64,000 bases of DNA from Margaritispora aquatica (GCA_007644065.1 VJWN01000028.1:186001-250000), one strand, 5' to 3'; shown: positions 43,164-55,714, counted from the first letter of the stretch. The notes: a model not told the origin generated them from the letters alone. Program-made: numbers and translations.

Positions 43164-44132
43164 TTTGGAGAATTCGCCTACAACTTGATGTGCTATTAAG
43201 TAAAAATTTCGTTTCTCTCTACGACTGTCAAAGTAGCTCAAAGATCTTTGTTTTCGCAAGATATTCACATAGTTAGCAAGTAAAATGATACTGCCATGTT
43301 TTAACCACCTGACTCAGTATGCACTTGGCTAGGTACCAACAGATAAGTCACATGTGCTTTTGTGACCTTAATCATGTGACTGAGTTATTACTCAGCTAAA
43401 TCCAGGGCAGTATAGTTCCTTAAGCCGGCGGTTTAAACCACTTTGAGAGGCTAGGTGCTACTTAATTTTCGATATCTTCACACAATTCGCCTGACTTAGA
43501 AACCGTGCCTCTCAGGCGGTTTCTCATAAGAAATGCTTGGTAGGTAAACATCAGTCATGCTTCCGTAATCAGGACTTCAGAAATCCCAAGTAAGTCATTC
43601 ATTTCTTCATGACAATTTCTCACATTACTCTCTTTGTAACTAATCACAACAGCGTATATCCGAGACGAGTGCGAGGTCACACCTCCCCCTTTTTTCGGCT
43701 AATTAGCCCAGTCCTCAGCCCCACATTCCGGTACATGTCTCCGATCTTTTAGGCGGGAACATTTTTATGGTCAGCAGATTCGATATATACCCGTGTCCAA
43801 AACTTAAATATCGGCTGTCTCGACCGAAAATTCCATCGTTTCTCCATACTCCACCGCGGCATTACATCCTCCTTGTTCAATAGTAGAAATCACTTAATTA
43901 TGGCGTGAGACAGCTCACACTTCACTGGACAGCCAAGTGCTCTTCTATATAGCGGTTGATCTGTTCCTGGTAATTTCGTGATGAGGTGTCGATGCGGAGC
44001 CACGGGTTCCTGCTTTCCTCCAGACTGCTACGGAAATGTCACAATTGGATCCATCGTCTCCAAGAAAGTTGATATAATGGAGCCAGATTCCCTGCGCGAG
44101 GCTTTTAGCTTCTCCTTCTTGTGCAGCTCACG
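43164..44132. other. Intergenic, mannanase promoter
   Basis: No gene supported. Around 43425-43530 the words GGCGGTTT and GAGAGGC/GCCTCTC recur in both orientations, suggesting a small foldable or duplicated segment. The right part is the upstream region of the mannanase gene. Confidence 0.4.
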
Positions 44133-46518
44133 ATGCGTTCCTTTTTGAAGCTGGCAGTTTCTGCCTTAGTTTCACTCTCGTCTGCTACAGTCTATGAAGC
44201 AGAGCTTGCAACTCGAACTTCAGCACTTTTGGTCGATACAGCAGTAGCTGGATACACTGGCACCGGATATGTGACGAACTTCATCGGCACAACCGACTTG
44301 CTTACATTTTCTGCCGCTGGACTCACTGCTGGCAAATATGATATCTCGATTGTGTATAGTGCACCATATGGCAGCAAGTTCACTTCAGTGTCCATCAATG
44401 GCGCTGCCACAGTTGAGGCATCTTTGGCGAATGTCACTGGCTCTGTCTGGTTGACTTCATTCGTCGGCTCATACACTCTTCCTGCAGGGACTACCACCGT
44501 TTCCTTGAACGATGACTGGGGATGGTTTTTGATTGATAGTCTTATTATTGTTCCAACGCCAGTTGCACCTGTCGTCTCGGTCAACGTCACACTTGGTGCC
44601 ACTGCTCAAGCCGAGAATGGAATCTTCTCAGGCTCAGTCTCTGCTGCTACTACCACTGCTGGTTACTCCGGAACTGGATATGCGCAAGGTTTCTTCGCTG
44701 CTGGAGACATGGTCACCATCACTGTTTTCAGTCAAACTGCCGCTATCTACAACATGGTTGTTGGCTATGCTGCCATTTATGGTGCTAAGCAAACGACGAT
44801 GTCACTTAACGGTGGCGGAGGAGCCGAAATTGTGCTTGCCGATACAAGCACTGCTGCTTCCCCATGGTCGACTGCTTCAGGAGGACAAGTGTTGCTGAAC
44901 GCTGGCAACAACACTATCTCTTTCATTGATGATTGGTAAGATTTCAACCAATTTGATCATATTTGCGCTAACAATTTCAGGGGTTGGTACTTTATTGACT
45001 ACATCACGTTGACACCTGCACCTGCACCTGCTCCTCATCAAGTTACAACATCCTTGGTGAACCCAAATGCTTCAGCTGTCACATACGCTTTGTACAACAC
45101 ATTGCTTGCAAAGTATGGCTCAGGCTACATCTTCTCCGGCCAAGCCGGAACCGATGGTGTTGCTTGGATCCAAAACAACTTGGGCAAGACACCTGCTATC
45201 ATCGGTCTTGATTTGATTGACTACAGTCCATCCCGTGTCGTAAGTAGTCGATCCAGAAGAATTTGACTCCTGCTAACTTCAATAGCTTTACCAAGGACAA
45301 ATCAGCACCCAAATTGAAGACGGTATTGCCTGGGATGCAACTGGAGGTATGACCGGTTACCAATGGCATTGGAATGCTCCAACGTAAGTTTTGTTTTCAC
45401 AGGTTAAAATTACAATAGCTAACGGCTTCAGTGATCTCGTCAACAACGCCACTGTTATTTGGTGGATGGGTATCTACACATACGGAACGACATTCAACCT
45501 GACAGCTGCGCTTGCCGACACTTCCAGCACTGGTTACGCATACCTCCTTTCCGACATGGATGCCATCGCTTTCCAGCTCAAGCGTCTTCAAACAGCCGGT
45601 ATCCCAATTCTTTGGCGCCCGCTCCATGAAGCCGAAGGTGGATGGTTCTGGTGGGGAGCATGGGGACCTGAGTCCTGCAAGGCACTTTACAGACTCATGT
45701 ACAACCGCTTCACCACTTACCACAACCTTAACAACTTGATTTGGGTGTGGAACTCCGTTCAGACTGCATGGTACCCAGGATCCGATGTTGTTGATATCTT
45801 GAGTTACGATTCCTACCCAGCAATTGGTGACCATGGACCTGTGTCTACCCAGTACCAGGCCCTGATCGCTCTTGGATTGGACAAGAAGATGGTTACACTC
45901 CCTGAGGTCGGCAACATTCCTGACCCGGACATCATGAAGCTCTACCACACCGACTGGAGTTACTTCGTGACCTGGAACCAGGACTACATCCTGACCGACA
46001 CCTACAACACCTTGGCATTTAAGCAGAAGGTCTACAACGACCCCACAGTCTTGAAGTTGAGCGATCTTGGCAACTGGAAGGGACCACGCACAAGCAGCAC
46101 CAGCAAATCAAGCTCAAGCACCAAAGCCTCCAGCTCCACCTCCTCCACCAAGGTCTCAACGACAAGCACCACGAAGACCAGCTCATCTTCGTCCTCAACT
46201 AAGACCTCTTCATCATCAGTGAGCAGCACCAAGATGTCCTCCTCCACATCAGCAACCAAGACATCCTCTTCAAGCTCATCGATCAAGACTTCCTCCTCAA
46301 GCTCGAGCACCAAACTGTCGTCTTCAAGCACAAAGGCGTCGTCTTCGTCTTCATCCAGCTCCAAGACCTCATCGTCTTCTGTGCCCACAAGCACATTTGC
46401 ACCTGCTCCAAGATGGGGACAGTGTGGTGGATACCCAGGAGTTTTCTTCGGTCCTTACGTGTGTGAGAGCCCATGGGTGTGCACGTACAGCAGCCCTTAC
46501 TACTCTCAATGTTTGTAA
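44133..46518 (+). CDS. Secreted beta-mannanase, CBM35-CBM35-GH26-CBM1
   Basis: Exons 44133-44935, 44981-45239, 45286-45383 and 45432-46518 give 748 aa. The ATG at 44133 starts a signal peptide (MRSFLKLAVSALVSLSSATV). Two CBM35-type modules follow (about 20-145 and 150-290), each with a YTGTGYV/YSGTGYA motif and ending in DDWGWFLIDSL/DDWGWYFIDYI. The GH26 catalytic domain (about 305-620) has the acid/base Glu in WRPLHEAEGGWFWWG and the nucleophile Glu in TLPEVGNIPD. A Ser/Thr/Lys linker of about 80 residues leads to a C-terminal CBM1 (WGQCGGYPGVFFGP to PYYSQCL) that binds cellulose. The enzyme cleaves beta-1,4-mannans in plant cell walls while anchored to cellulose. CBM35 modules of this kind often bind mannan or galactosyl groups. 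The second CBM35 is interrupted by intron 1. Confidence 0.94.
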
Positions 46519-49515
46519 ATTGTTCAAAAGAGCTTTTGGAGGCATTGCGGAGGAGGAGAAATTGAGAGAGACCCAAATTGTAGATATCGGAATTTGAGGT
46601 GTAAATATTTCAAAAAGTATATATTTGGCTTCGCATCCATACATTTGATCATACTCTGTAACCTACTCTGTAGCCAATCATGCCCTGATGTTTTGTGATT
46701 TTCAGTCGTCAATAAATTCGATTAGCGAAATCCCTTCGAACAACCACCTTAATGGTTATTATTTACAAATACTGCACGGAATTAATGCAGAATTATTGTC
46801 AGAATCTGGGCAACGCTGCTTTTGAGGGACAGATATAGTAGTGGAGTGCGAGATGGGGAAAGGCGGGGTAACTCATGATATTCTCATTATTTACGAAAAT
46901 CTGTGCAGAAGTTGCACGCCGAAGGGTTACATTGTTTGTCTGATTGAAGTCAGCATAACAGTAATCTGTCGCACTTTTTTTTGAGCAGTGTTGAGTATCT
47001 TAGCAAAGTCGGAGCCTAGAGGTCCGAAGATGGCTGCGTATATCAGGGAGAAGAAATATGAAAATGGCTCGCAACTCCGCACTATTATGTAGAAAAGCGA
47101 TATACAATGGATGGCGCATATGTTCAATATAGTGTATCTTCGTTTCAGGTCCACGACGCTTCAAATTTGTTTTATATAGACAACCCCAACTTTGTCTTTT
47201 GGACGTTAAAGATAAAAACTTTATTAGTAGTCAATGCCACACTTGCAACTTCCAAACAGTTCAAAATCTTACTATGAACGCCAAGCCAGCCCATTCAAAG
47301 TGTAGGCCGTATATATGGTAGAGTACAAGTTCAGTTTATACACAAAGTATTTGCCTTTTATACTTTATCGCGAGAACGTCACGTCGCGTCGCTGTTAAAT
47401 TGTAGCTAATTTTAGGTCTGGATTCTCAACGATTCTACAATGTTTAACTACTTTCGCTCCGGGATGTTTCGAAATACTCGACTTACTGACTATCAACTAT
47501 CTTTCGTGGAACTCCCAAATACGACACCTTATATTTATTTAAGCAAAATAAAAAGGCGTCGAAAGGTGAAGAACTTTCTATTTTCGATTCCCTCCAACAA
47601 ATATCTAAAAAAAAATGAATTGAGCCAAGCTCGAGCCAAAGCTCACCGACCAAGGCGGAGAAGTCTTATATTAGTATTCAATACTTCATTTGTGTTTGAT
47701 TTCAGAGGAAGGCAACCGGCGATGAACGAACTCAAGCTGCCCTTGTTGAAAGGGCAACGAGCAAGTCAACTTTCGCGGGATTTACGACCCTCAACTCCGA
47801 GCTCAAACTGTGACAAGTTAGCTGTTCTTTGGAAACGGGGGAAGTTAGGGTCTCGCGTTACCATTGCGCCAAGATGGCAGGTTTGGGCAATTGAATGCGC
47901 GTTTGTTGTTGGTGTTAGTAGTGCTTGGGGGGTTTATAAAGATAAAAAATGGCTTAGTTAATTATGGTCTACCTAGGTATCTAAGTGCGAGACATACCTT
48001 AGGGCATGAGTATCGCAACATAATTGAGAGTGTTGAGCTAAGAGATATTGCTCGAGGTTTTGCATAGAAATTATGAAGCTACTTAAAATGTTTCAATAAC
48101 AATAGTTTCTTTAGTTCCCAGTCTCCAAGTCTTCATAACCTTTCTCATCATAAATGACCACACTCCTCCACCATCCTGACCTTTGCTTGAACTGCAGCCT
48201 TATGAATCCTCCACAATTCTACGTGAAGGTTCTTGAATCTATAAGACTGATCATTCTCTCATAGTCCAAATTTCCGAATGTGACAAGCGGCGTCTGCGCG
48301 CATCTTCTTTTCCATTCAGGAATAAAAGACCAGTCCGTCGACTAATCAGATCCATCGTTATCGTCAGCCTCAACATGACAGACGAACAGCCTGCCAGAAA
48401 AGTGTAGTATCGTAGATCAACAGAAACGCTCGTGTAGGGGGTCGAGGGGGACCAAGATTTCGTGATGATGCACACACAGGAAGGTACTTGTGCGGCGACT
48501 ATACACAGGCTATATATATGTCGGTTGAGGTATTGTTGAGCTGCGGAGTATTGGTAGTAAGCAGCTCCGTGATCGAACATGGTACTTGCAGTTGAGGATA
48601 TTGTAATCTCTTATTTTCGTGGGCTACCTGACCTGTATTTCTATCTTCACTACTGGGACTGGATTTACCCTTGGGATCAAGACCAGACCAAGAACTTGAG
48701 TCTGGCTCGATTCTTGCGGGAAAAGTGCGGCTCATCTGTAGCCCTTTCAATTATCTTTCAAACCCCTCCCGTCATCGAATCGGGTGAAGGCTTCTCTTCG
48801 AGGAGGGATTTGATGACATGGTTCATTCATTCCGCCCATGCCGACATTGAACAGCTGATGACAAACTCTTTCGTCCCTTCGTCAGGATAGAAATGGTTGC
48901 CTAAGAAAGGTAAACAGGCGAACTAACCGGGAAGAGCGAGCAGCGCCATGTATTCATCCTGTCGGTGTCGAAACGACTTACTGACCATCGAGAAAAGTAA
49001 TCGAAGAAGCAGAAAAGCACCATGCGTTGCCATATTCTGGTGATACAAACTTTGAATTTCCCAGTCGAGCATTCCGCAGCTTATGTAGGCGTGACAAGAA
49101 TAGCCTCCACTTGAAATGAATAAAGTCGTCCACGAAGACAAAGGAACGCCATATATCAAGATGTGGATGTTACAATTGAACAATGAGCATGCCACTCAGA
49201 AGTTCGCAGCACTGAGATGGCGGTAAGGTTCTGCTGCTTGTAGTGAGTGGAATTGATGGCATCGTGGCAGACTTGGTATTGAGCTTCTTTTGGGACATAG
49301 TCTTTGGTGGGGCACAAGCATAGGAGTGTTGAATGTTGAGTGCTGTATCGTGGATAGATAGCTTGACGTCCCCTGCTTGTCAGGTAGTAGCATTTTGGCG
49401 ATGATGGGAGTTGGAGACAGGAGAGTTGCGTGGAGTTTGTGAGTTATCGTGGTTGCTGTGGTGTGGGTGGTGATCAAATGGTGAATCAAGTTGGTGAATT
49501 TGTGGTTTCTAGGTT

Positions 49516-49554
<39 letters not shown>

Positions 49555-49755
49555 TAGGTGGTGGTTATGGTGTTGAGATTGAGTTTGTTATATAAAAATT
49601 ATTGAATGAATGCAAATAATAACCAAAAGAGATGTCGATGTTGAGCTTGATCTAATTCATGCTCATCGTTCATGAAAAGCTCTACCATCGCTTTGCATCT
49701 CAGATCTAAGAACCTAATAAATGTACACTAACCTACACCTCATCCACATCAGAGC
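46519..49755. other. Gene-poor region
   Basis: About 3.2 kb without a supported gene. The 173-codon frame at 47440-47961 and those at 48251-48890 and 48923-49489 lack signal peptides, domains or sensible splice partners. The segment is AT-rich around 46740-47640. A GT repeat lies at 49517-49553. Confidence 0.4.
49517..49553. repeat. GT dinucleotide microsatellite
   Basis: About 18 uninterrupted GT units, 200 bp beyond the 3' end of the folate gene. Confidence 0.95.
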
Positions 49756-51478
49756 CTACTCCTCGGTCCCAAGTCTCAACCTCCAAATTGCATCCGACAT
49801 CTTCACCACAGGCACCATCTCCGGAACATCATGAACACGCACAATATCTGCACCACCCTGGACACTCGCCGCCACCGTAGCCGCCGTGCCCCATTGTCTC
49901 TTCTCCGCCTTCTTCACGCCTGTATACGTGCCAATGAACCTCTTCCTACTGCTTCCCAGCAGCCATGGCAAGCCCCTCAAGCCTGGCCAATCCCTTAGCT
50001 CGTCCATTCTTCGCAGGATCTCGAGGTTCTGCTCCCCAGACTTGGCGAAGCCAATTCCAGGGTCGAGAATAATGCGCCAGCGTCGAATGCCCGCTGCTTC
50101 TGCTTCGGCGACACGGGCAAGTAGTTCGGATGCGATGGTCGGGATTAGGCCGTCCGGGTAGTCGGTTAGCTGGTTCATGGTCTCAGGCGTGCCGCGCATG
50201 TGCATCAGCGAGACGGTCGAGCCTAGCCGTGCCATGGTAGACAACATGTCCGGATCAAGCTGGCCTGCTGAGACGTCGTTGATAATGTGAGCGCCTGCTT
50301 TGACAGCTCCCTCGGCGACAGCAGCGCGGTAGGTATCAATGCTGATAACGAAGTCCTTGGGCTTGCGATCTTTCAGCAGTTTGATGGCGGGCACAACGCG
50401 AGCCAATTCTTCCTGAGAGAAAACGGATTTGGCGTTTGGTGCAGTGGTTTGGCCGCCGATGTCGAGGATTGTGGCCCCTTGATCGAGACAGCTGTTCATT
50501 TTCTCGAGGAGGCGGGTGTAGTAGTCTACTTCGTTAGATGATTTGTTACGGTAAAGACGGCCTCCGTCGGAGAAGGAGTCGGGTGTAACGTTGAGTATTG
50601 CCATGGTGAGAGTGTTTCGATTCGCTTGGAGGGCTCGAAGCGGTTCAACACCGGGTGCAAGTGGAGTAAGTGTTGTGAGTGGTGGCGATGATGGTATGAG
50701 ACCGTTGAGATAATCTTGTGTGACTTTCCATGGCGATACTGGATCAAGAGCTCGACCTGGTATTAGTCTAGAGGATGTTAGTATGGTTGGTGTCATGGGT
50801 CCGGTAACTTACTCGGCTAGCGGCCTAAGCACAAACTCTCTCTCATACATGCCTGGATGAGGAACTTTTAACCTCTCATGATCGATAGTTTCTTCATCAT
50901 AAAGCAGAATATCAAGATCTATATTTCGAGGTCCTTTATCAATAACCTTCTTTCGACCCAGTGTATTCTCAATATCTTGTAATTGATCCAGAAGAGCTAA
51001 TGGCTCAAGCTCGGTTTCAACCTGGCAAAGTCAGATATGTCACGTGTAGCTGCATAAAAGGGGTTCTCACCTCACAAGCTCCATTGACGAAGTTGTCTTG
51101 ATCAGTGACATACATTGGAGCAGTCTCCCATAAGCAACTTGTTCTCTTGATTTTGATGCCACGCTCTGCCATCAAGTTGCACGCCTTCTCAATCCATGCT
51201 ATCCTGTCCCCAAGATTGCTTCCAAGGGCGATGTATGCCGTGTGTTTGACGGCAGGCTTAGGTTGGGTGATTGGTATGATGGAGGGAGACTCTGGTGAGG
51301 TCCCAGATGTGCCAAAAGAATGTGGTGTCCATATTACTTTCTCTGTGTCTGAGCTGTTCCATCGCCTTAGAGCCGGGGTGAAATTTTTGATGGAGGCAAA
51401 GGAAGGTCTGGCATGGTGAGAACTTCTAACAAGTGAGACTCTCCCTCCAGTCTTTAGTACGTAGTGGAAAGGTCTCAT
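49756..51478 (-). CDS. Bifunctional HPPK-dihydropteroate synthase (folate synthesis)
   Basis: Exons 51478-51071, 51021-50813 and 50767-49756 give 542 aa. Residues 1-65 are basic and Ser-rich (MRPFHYVLKTGGRVSLVRSS), consistent with a mitochondrial presequence, where fungal folate synthesis takes place. HPPK occupies about 70-215: YIALGSNLGDRIAWIEKA, then exon 2 with GPRNIDLDILLYDEE and PHPGMYEREFVLRPLAE. DHPS occupies about 265-535: MAILNVTPDSFSDGG, ILDIGGQTTAP, SIDTYRA, INDVSAG, DPGIGFAKSGEQN and GSSRKRF. The enzyme pyrophosphorylates 6-hydroxymethyl-dihydropterin and condenses it with p-aminobenzoate. The yeast Fol1 protein has an additional N-terminal dihydroneopterin aldolase; it is absent here and must be encoded elsewhere. 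It is the sulfonamide target. Confidence 0.95.
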
Positions 51479-52141
51479 TGAAGGTATAGTGATGTGAAAT
51501 GCAGCATTGTCAACGTAAAGAAGATATTGCAGTAAAAGGTCAAGCGAATGGCCATCAAACAAAATAGTATATCACGTGACATCTCTCATGTTGACCTAAA
51601 GGACAAGAGAAATGCTAATAGATAGTAGTCATTGGTATTGACGGATACTCATCATGTTATATACCCAAGCTATCATTTTCCACTCAGGAAAATCGTCCTT
51701 GATTGTTTACGGTTTTCCCAAACTCCTTTTCCGTCTGTCTTCCATCTGCAATTGTTTGAAAGAAATCAACATCCAGGTCGATCCGGGTCACCGTAATTCC
51801 TTATGTCAGCAACCTGGAAGCCCAGACACTCAAACTTGCACCTGATCATCCATGAAGACCGTAAGCCGAGGCATCTTTCCAGGATCCAAAGGCCCGTCGG
51901 TTTCCCCAGATTCAGCTTTGCCCTGGATCCCGAGGGGTTTCTTGACTTCTGACCTGTATCCGCCGTCTGCCATTCTCCACTTACAAAACAATAAATATCC
52001 TCATCCGCTGATCATCCTCTCTTCTCCTCCTTCACACACACTTTCTACTATACTATACCTCTTGTCCTCTCTTGTATTGTTGATTCCTCCTCTTGTTTCT
52101 ATCAAACACCAGTCCCTTGAATAGCAAATACATCTTTCACA
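51479..52141. other. Divergent promoter, HPPK-DHPS and nitronate monooxygenase
   Basis: No gene supported. It contains the upstream regions of both divergent genes. The part before 52142 is CT-rich on the plus strand, common in fungal core promoters. Confidence 0.5.
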
Positions 52142-53405
52142 ATGGCGTCTCCTCGTAAGTTTGCCATCACATGCGAATGGCCTCAAATGGACTCCAAACT
52201 GACAAAGAAACACAGAGCAACTCCGTACAATCACCACAGATCTTCTGAAGATCAACCACCCAATCATGCTCGCAGGAATGAACGTAGCAGCTGGCCCAAA
52301 GCTCGCAGCAGCAGTGACAAATGCCGGTGGACTCGGTGTCCTTGGAGGAATTGGATACACACCAGACATGCTCCGTGAGCAGATCGCAGAGTTGAAGTCT
52401 TTCCTCACAGATAAGAATGCACCATTCGGTGTCGATTTGCTTCTGCCCCAGGTGGGAGGAAGCGCTCGCAAGACAAAGTAAGCACTTGTCTGTCACATGC
52501 CGAGGCAGAATTGGTGTTTGGGGTTTCTTTGACCAGATTGCTGACCCACTCTTCGCACATAGTTATGATTATACCAAAGGCAAGCTCGATGAATTGATCA
52601 GCATCATCATTGATTCCGGCGCAAAACTGTTTGTTTCCGCCGTTGGTGTGCCACCTCAGCATGTCGTCGACAGGTTACACAAGGCCGGCATTCTCTACAT
52701 GAACATGATTGGACACCCAAAGCATGTCAAGAAGTGCCTCGAACTCGGTGTTGATTTGATCTGCGCGCAAGGTGGCGAGGGAGGTGGACACACTGGAGAT
52801 GTCCCAACAACCGTCCTGATCCCAGCCGTTGTCGAGCTCTGTAAGGGCAAGACCAGCCCAATGACCGGCAAGCCAGTTCAGGTTATTGCTGCTGGTGGTA
52901 TCTACAACGGGCAGACAGTGGCCGCAGCCTTGATGCTCGGTGCTAGCGCTGTCTGGGTTGGCACGAGGTTCATCTTGACCGAGGAGGCTGGTGCTTCCAA
53001 GGCTCACCAAGAGGCGGTCAGGACTGCTGGTCACGATGATAATGTCCGCACAATCATCTTCACCGGACGGCCGTTAAGAGTGCGCACAAACCCATATATC
53101 GTGAACTGGGAAGAGAACCGCGCTGCTGAGATCAAGGAACTGACCGGCAAGGGTATCATTCCAGTGGAGCACGATTTCGAGACTCTTGGGTAAGTCACAT
53201 CTGCACTATGAAAACTGAACTATCACTAACTCTACGCAGTGATGATATCGATGACGAGACGATGGACAATGCACGACCTTTCTTGATGGGCAAGGCCGCT
53301 GCTGTTGTGAATGAGAAGAAGAGCGCAAAGGCTGTCGTTGACGAGCTTGTTGGCGATGCTGTTGCGTGGATCCACAAGGGTGAGAAGATGACTGCCAAGC
53401 TATAG
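52142..53405 (+). CDS. Nitronate monooxygenase (2-nitropropane dioxygenase family)
   Basis: Exons 52142-52154, 52216-52477, 52563-53189 and 53240-53405 give 355 aa. The first exon is only 13 nt (MASP and one base of the next codon). The acceptor at 52215 gives QQLRTITTDLLKINHPIM, the usual start of the fold. FMN-binding TIM-barrel signatures are LAGMNVAAGPKLAAAVTNAG, GVLGGIGY, FGVDLLLPQ, ICAQGGEGGGHTGD and QVIAAGGIYNGQTVAAALML followed by GASAVWVGTRF. The enzyme oxidises alkyl nitronates such as propionate-3-nitronate to carbonyl compounds and nitrite, a detoxification step. It is cytosolic or peroxisomal; no signal peptide is seen. Confidence 0.93.
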
Positions 53406-54665
53406 TTTTAGAAATTTGATGTCGGCGTTGGTTGGTTAGTAAGTTGGTTTGCACATAGTGAGCTTGTATGAAATAGATTCGGGCCATGAGTTGATGATGC
53501 TTTTACTTTGCTGTCATGTTTTCCTGTGCTAGAGATCAGCTCCTCAAAGAATTCGAACGCTGCAACAATACGTGATATCTGTTGGAAGTGTTAACAAGCC
53601 TGCTTCTGAGTTGGACAATTTACTCGAACAATACATACCTTGTGTGTATTGAGTTGCTGTGCGGAAATACTTCGAAGTGATTTACCGCTGGAGTAGGTAG
53701 CTCGTTTGTGACTTGTGACATCCACCTCGTGATACCGGAGACTTTATCTATTTTCTTTTCTGTTGTCAACCGAGAAAGAATCTAGAATGATTTCGCATGC
53801 ACTTTGAATCCCGTGTCAGCATCATAGGAAATGAGAGAATCATCATTTGGCGTTGAATTCTGAATCATAGCTCTATAGTATAGTATCAAGGCAAATACTA
53901 CATTCACAGTTTAGCTATCGATCTTTTGAATTAGGAAAACTCGGAATGCTATCCGATTCCTATATACCACCTTAACATCACTAGGATACTTGAAATAAGT
54001 AGCCCAACTTTCTTAGCCTAGTTATATTAAACAAATCACTCGTAGTAGCCCAGAAACCTCTTAAATAACCGGCAATGTCAAGTTATACTAAAACCTTCAG
54101 AATACAGAAAATACAGGCCGATAACCAATACAGTAAAGCTAGGGCTAAAGAGGTTTATCTTTAAAATTTACTACTCTCAGTATATAAAATAGAAAAGGTG
54201 GGTTAACCTTGATTTCGGTTATTGAACAAAATACTTATCTTACCCAGCCTTTCCCGACCTGGACTTACCTCGAAGACATGTACCCAGCTCGGACGCTGCT
54301 CAGCTTTAGCGACAATCTGCTTCGGTTTGCTGAATACTGAGGCTTATCGTGTAGCAAAGCTGCTATTGCTTGAACAGAGTTAGTTTTTCAACAAGTTAGA
54401 TGATGACTGGTAGATCAAATGTTAATTACTGTCAATAGATAGATAGCATTAGCTTGTAAATCCACGGCGCGCTCGTTAGCTAACTAGATCGAAAAACATA
54501 TTTATAAATGCCAATCTGTCTCTCTTCGGTTGCAGACGCATACATCCATTTCCCTACCAACTTATGCTCATCATCCTTTCCCTATCCATGCACAACTTTA
54601 TCTCTATCAAGCCTTTCTAGCTCTTCCATCTCCCTTCTTCCTCCACATCACCGCGCTAAACCTTC
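53406..54665. other. AT-rich intergenic region, possible decayed repeat
   Basis: No gene supported. The part at about 53880-54480 is unusually TA-rich with short C+G-poor frames, as expected for RIP-mutated or old repeat DNA; this is an impression, not a computed index. Confidence 0.4.
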
Positions 54666-54926
54666 TTATGAGCAGGCAATCACTCCCTTCGTTTCCTCTC
54701 TTCGCTCTCTCCTCTCTCTCTCACTCGCCTCTTTTCTCAGTCTAACCACCTCATCCTTTTCTTTCTTGACCCTAATGGCCCTCGCTTGTGCCTGGCGCCG
54801 ATCCTCTTCATCCTTCTTCTCGCGGATGGCGATCTGCTCGGGTGTCTGGGGTGGTAGTTTCTTGACCGGCATGCGAACGGCGCCGCTCCAGTAGCTTTTT
54901 GGCTCGGGGTAGTGGTAGTTGCTCAT
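54666..54926 (-). CDS. Small coiled-coil protein, copy A
   Basis: A frame of 86 aa from ATG 54926. The first 35 residues are aromatic and Pro-rich (MSNYHYPEPKSYWSGAVRMP, PPQTPEQIA); the rest is a highly charged Lys/Glu/Arg helix. It is related to the copy at 55715-56008: both share Y-x-EP, VxxPxK and TxEQIAxxxKxDEED at matching positions. Near its 3' end (about 54650-54680) the DNA still resembles the other copy, but in another frame, so the C-terminus may have been changed by an indel. The function is unknown. Confidence 0.5.
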   Translation of the reverse strand: MSNYHYPEPKSYWSGAVRMPVKKLPPQTPEQIAIREKKDEEDRRQAQARAIRVKKEKDEVVRLRKEASERERRERREETKGVIACS

Positions 54927-55714
54927 TTTCGTGGTTTGCGAGGTGCTGAGTAAGAGAGAAGGGTGTATGCTTTTGGGTGGAAGTATTGGTGATGAGGGCG
55001 TTCTTTCTAGTAGTTGCTTGGTTGCTGAGTTGGTATCTTGAATGAAGAATTGTAGGTGCTAATAGCAGGGTTCGGACAAGTTTGGAAGCTTTTATACATG
55101 CCCTTACTGCTTGCTCGACAAGGGTGAGTCTAGAGACAACTGCGCATTTGCGCTATGATTCTAGCACTGACGGATAGTAACCATGATTCAAAGTACAAGC
55201 GAAAATCATAAACTTATAGCATCAAAGCTGATTTTCATCATAGACCTCAATCGCGATTCTTGGCCCAAGCAGCGAGTTTGATCTACACTTGACGTAGACA
55301 TTAACAGTCCACAGGTATCATTTCAGAACTGATGCGAATAGTCAAACTTAATCATCTAATTCATTTGGTCTACATTCTACTAACCAATAGATTAAGCGAG
55401 CCCAGTCCAGCTTATTGTCATGGTAGGCAGTGGCTACGAGTTGGAAACACTGGATTAAAGTCCAATGATCTCTTCTCTCTCTATGAATTACTAAGCTAGA
55501 ATCCTCAATACACAGATTGCATCTGCCTGCAAATATATCATAGGCTAATGACAGTATGATAGTAGAGTAGTCAACTAAATCCAAAAGTCCCTCGTTTCCA
55601 AACCAAGACAAAAAAATCTAGCCAATCCAAAACTCATTGTCATCCATCCCAATCTTAATGCTCCAACATCATGCCTTCACATTCAGTTCCCTTCCAAGTT
55701 CAAACTCCCTTTCA
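54927..55714. other. Intergenic between two small paralogs
   Basis: No gene supported; the minus frame at 55348-55611 is not recognisable. Confidence 0.4.

Noticed and set aside
46032..46394. 120-codon minus-strand acidic frame
   Set aside because: It is the reverse complement of the Ser/Thr/Lys linker of the mannanase.
47440..47961. 173-codon plus frame
   Set aside because: Basic, low-complexity composition in an AT-rich region, with no motif, signal peptide or splice context.
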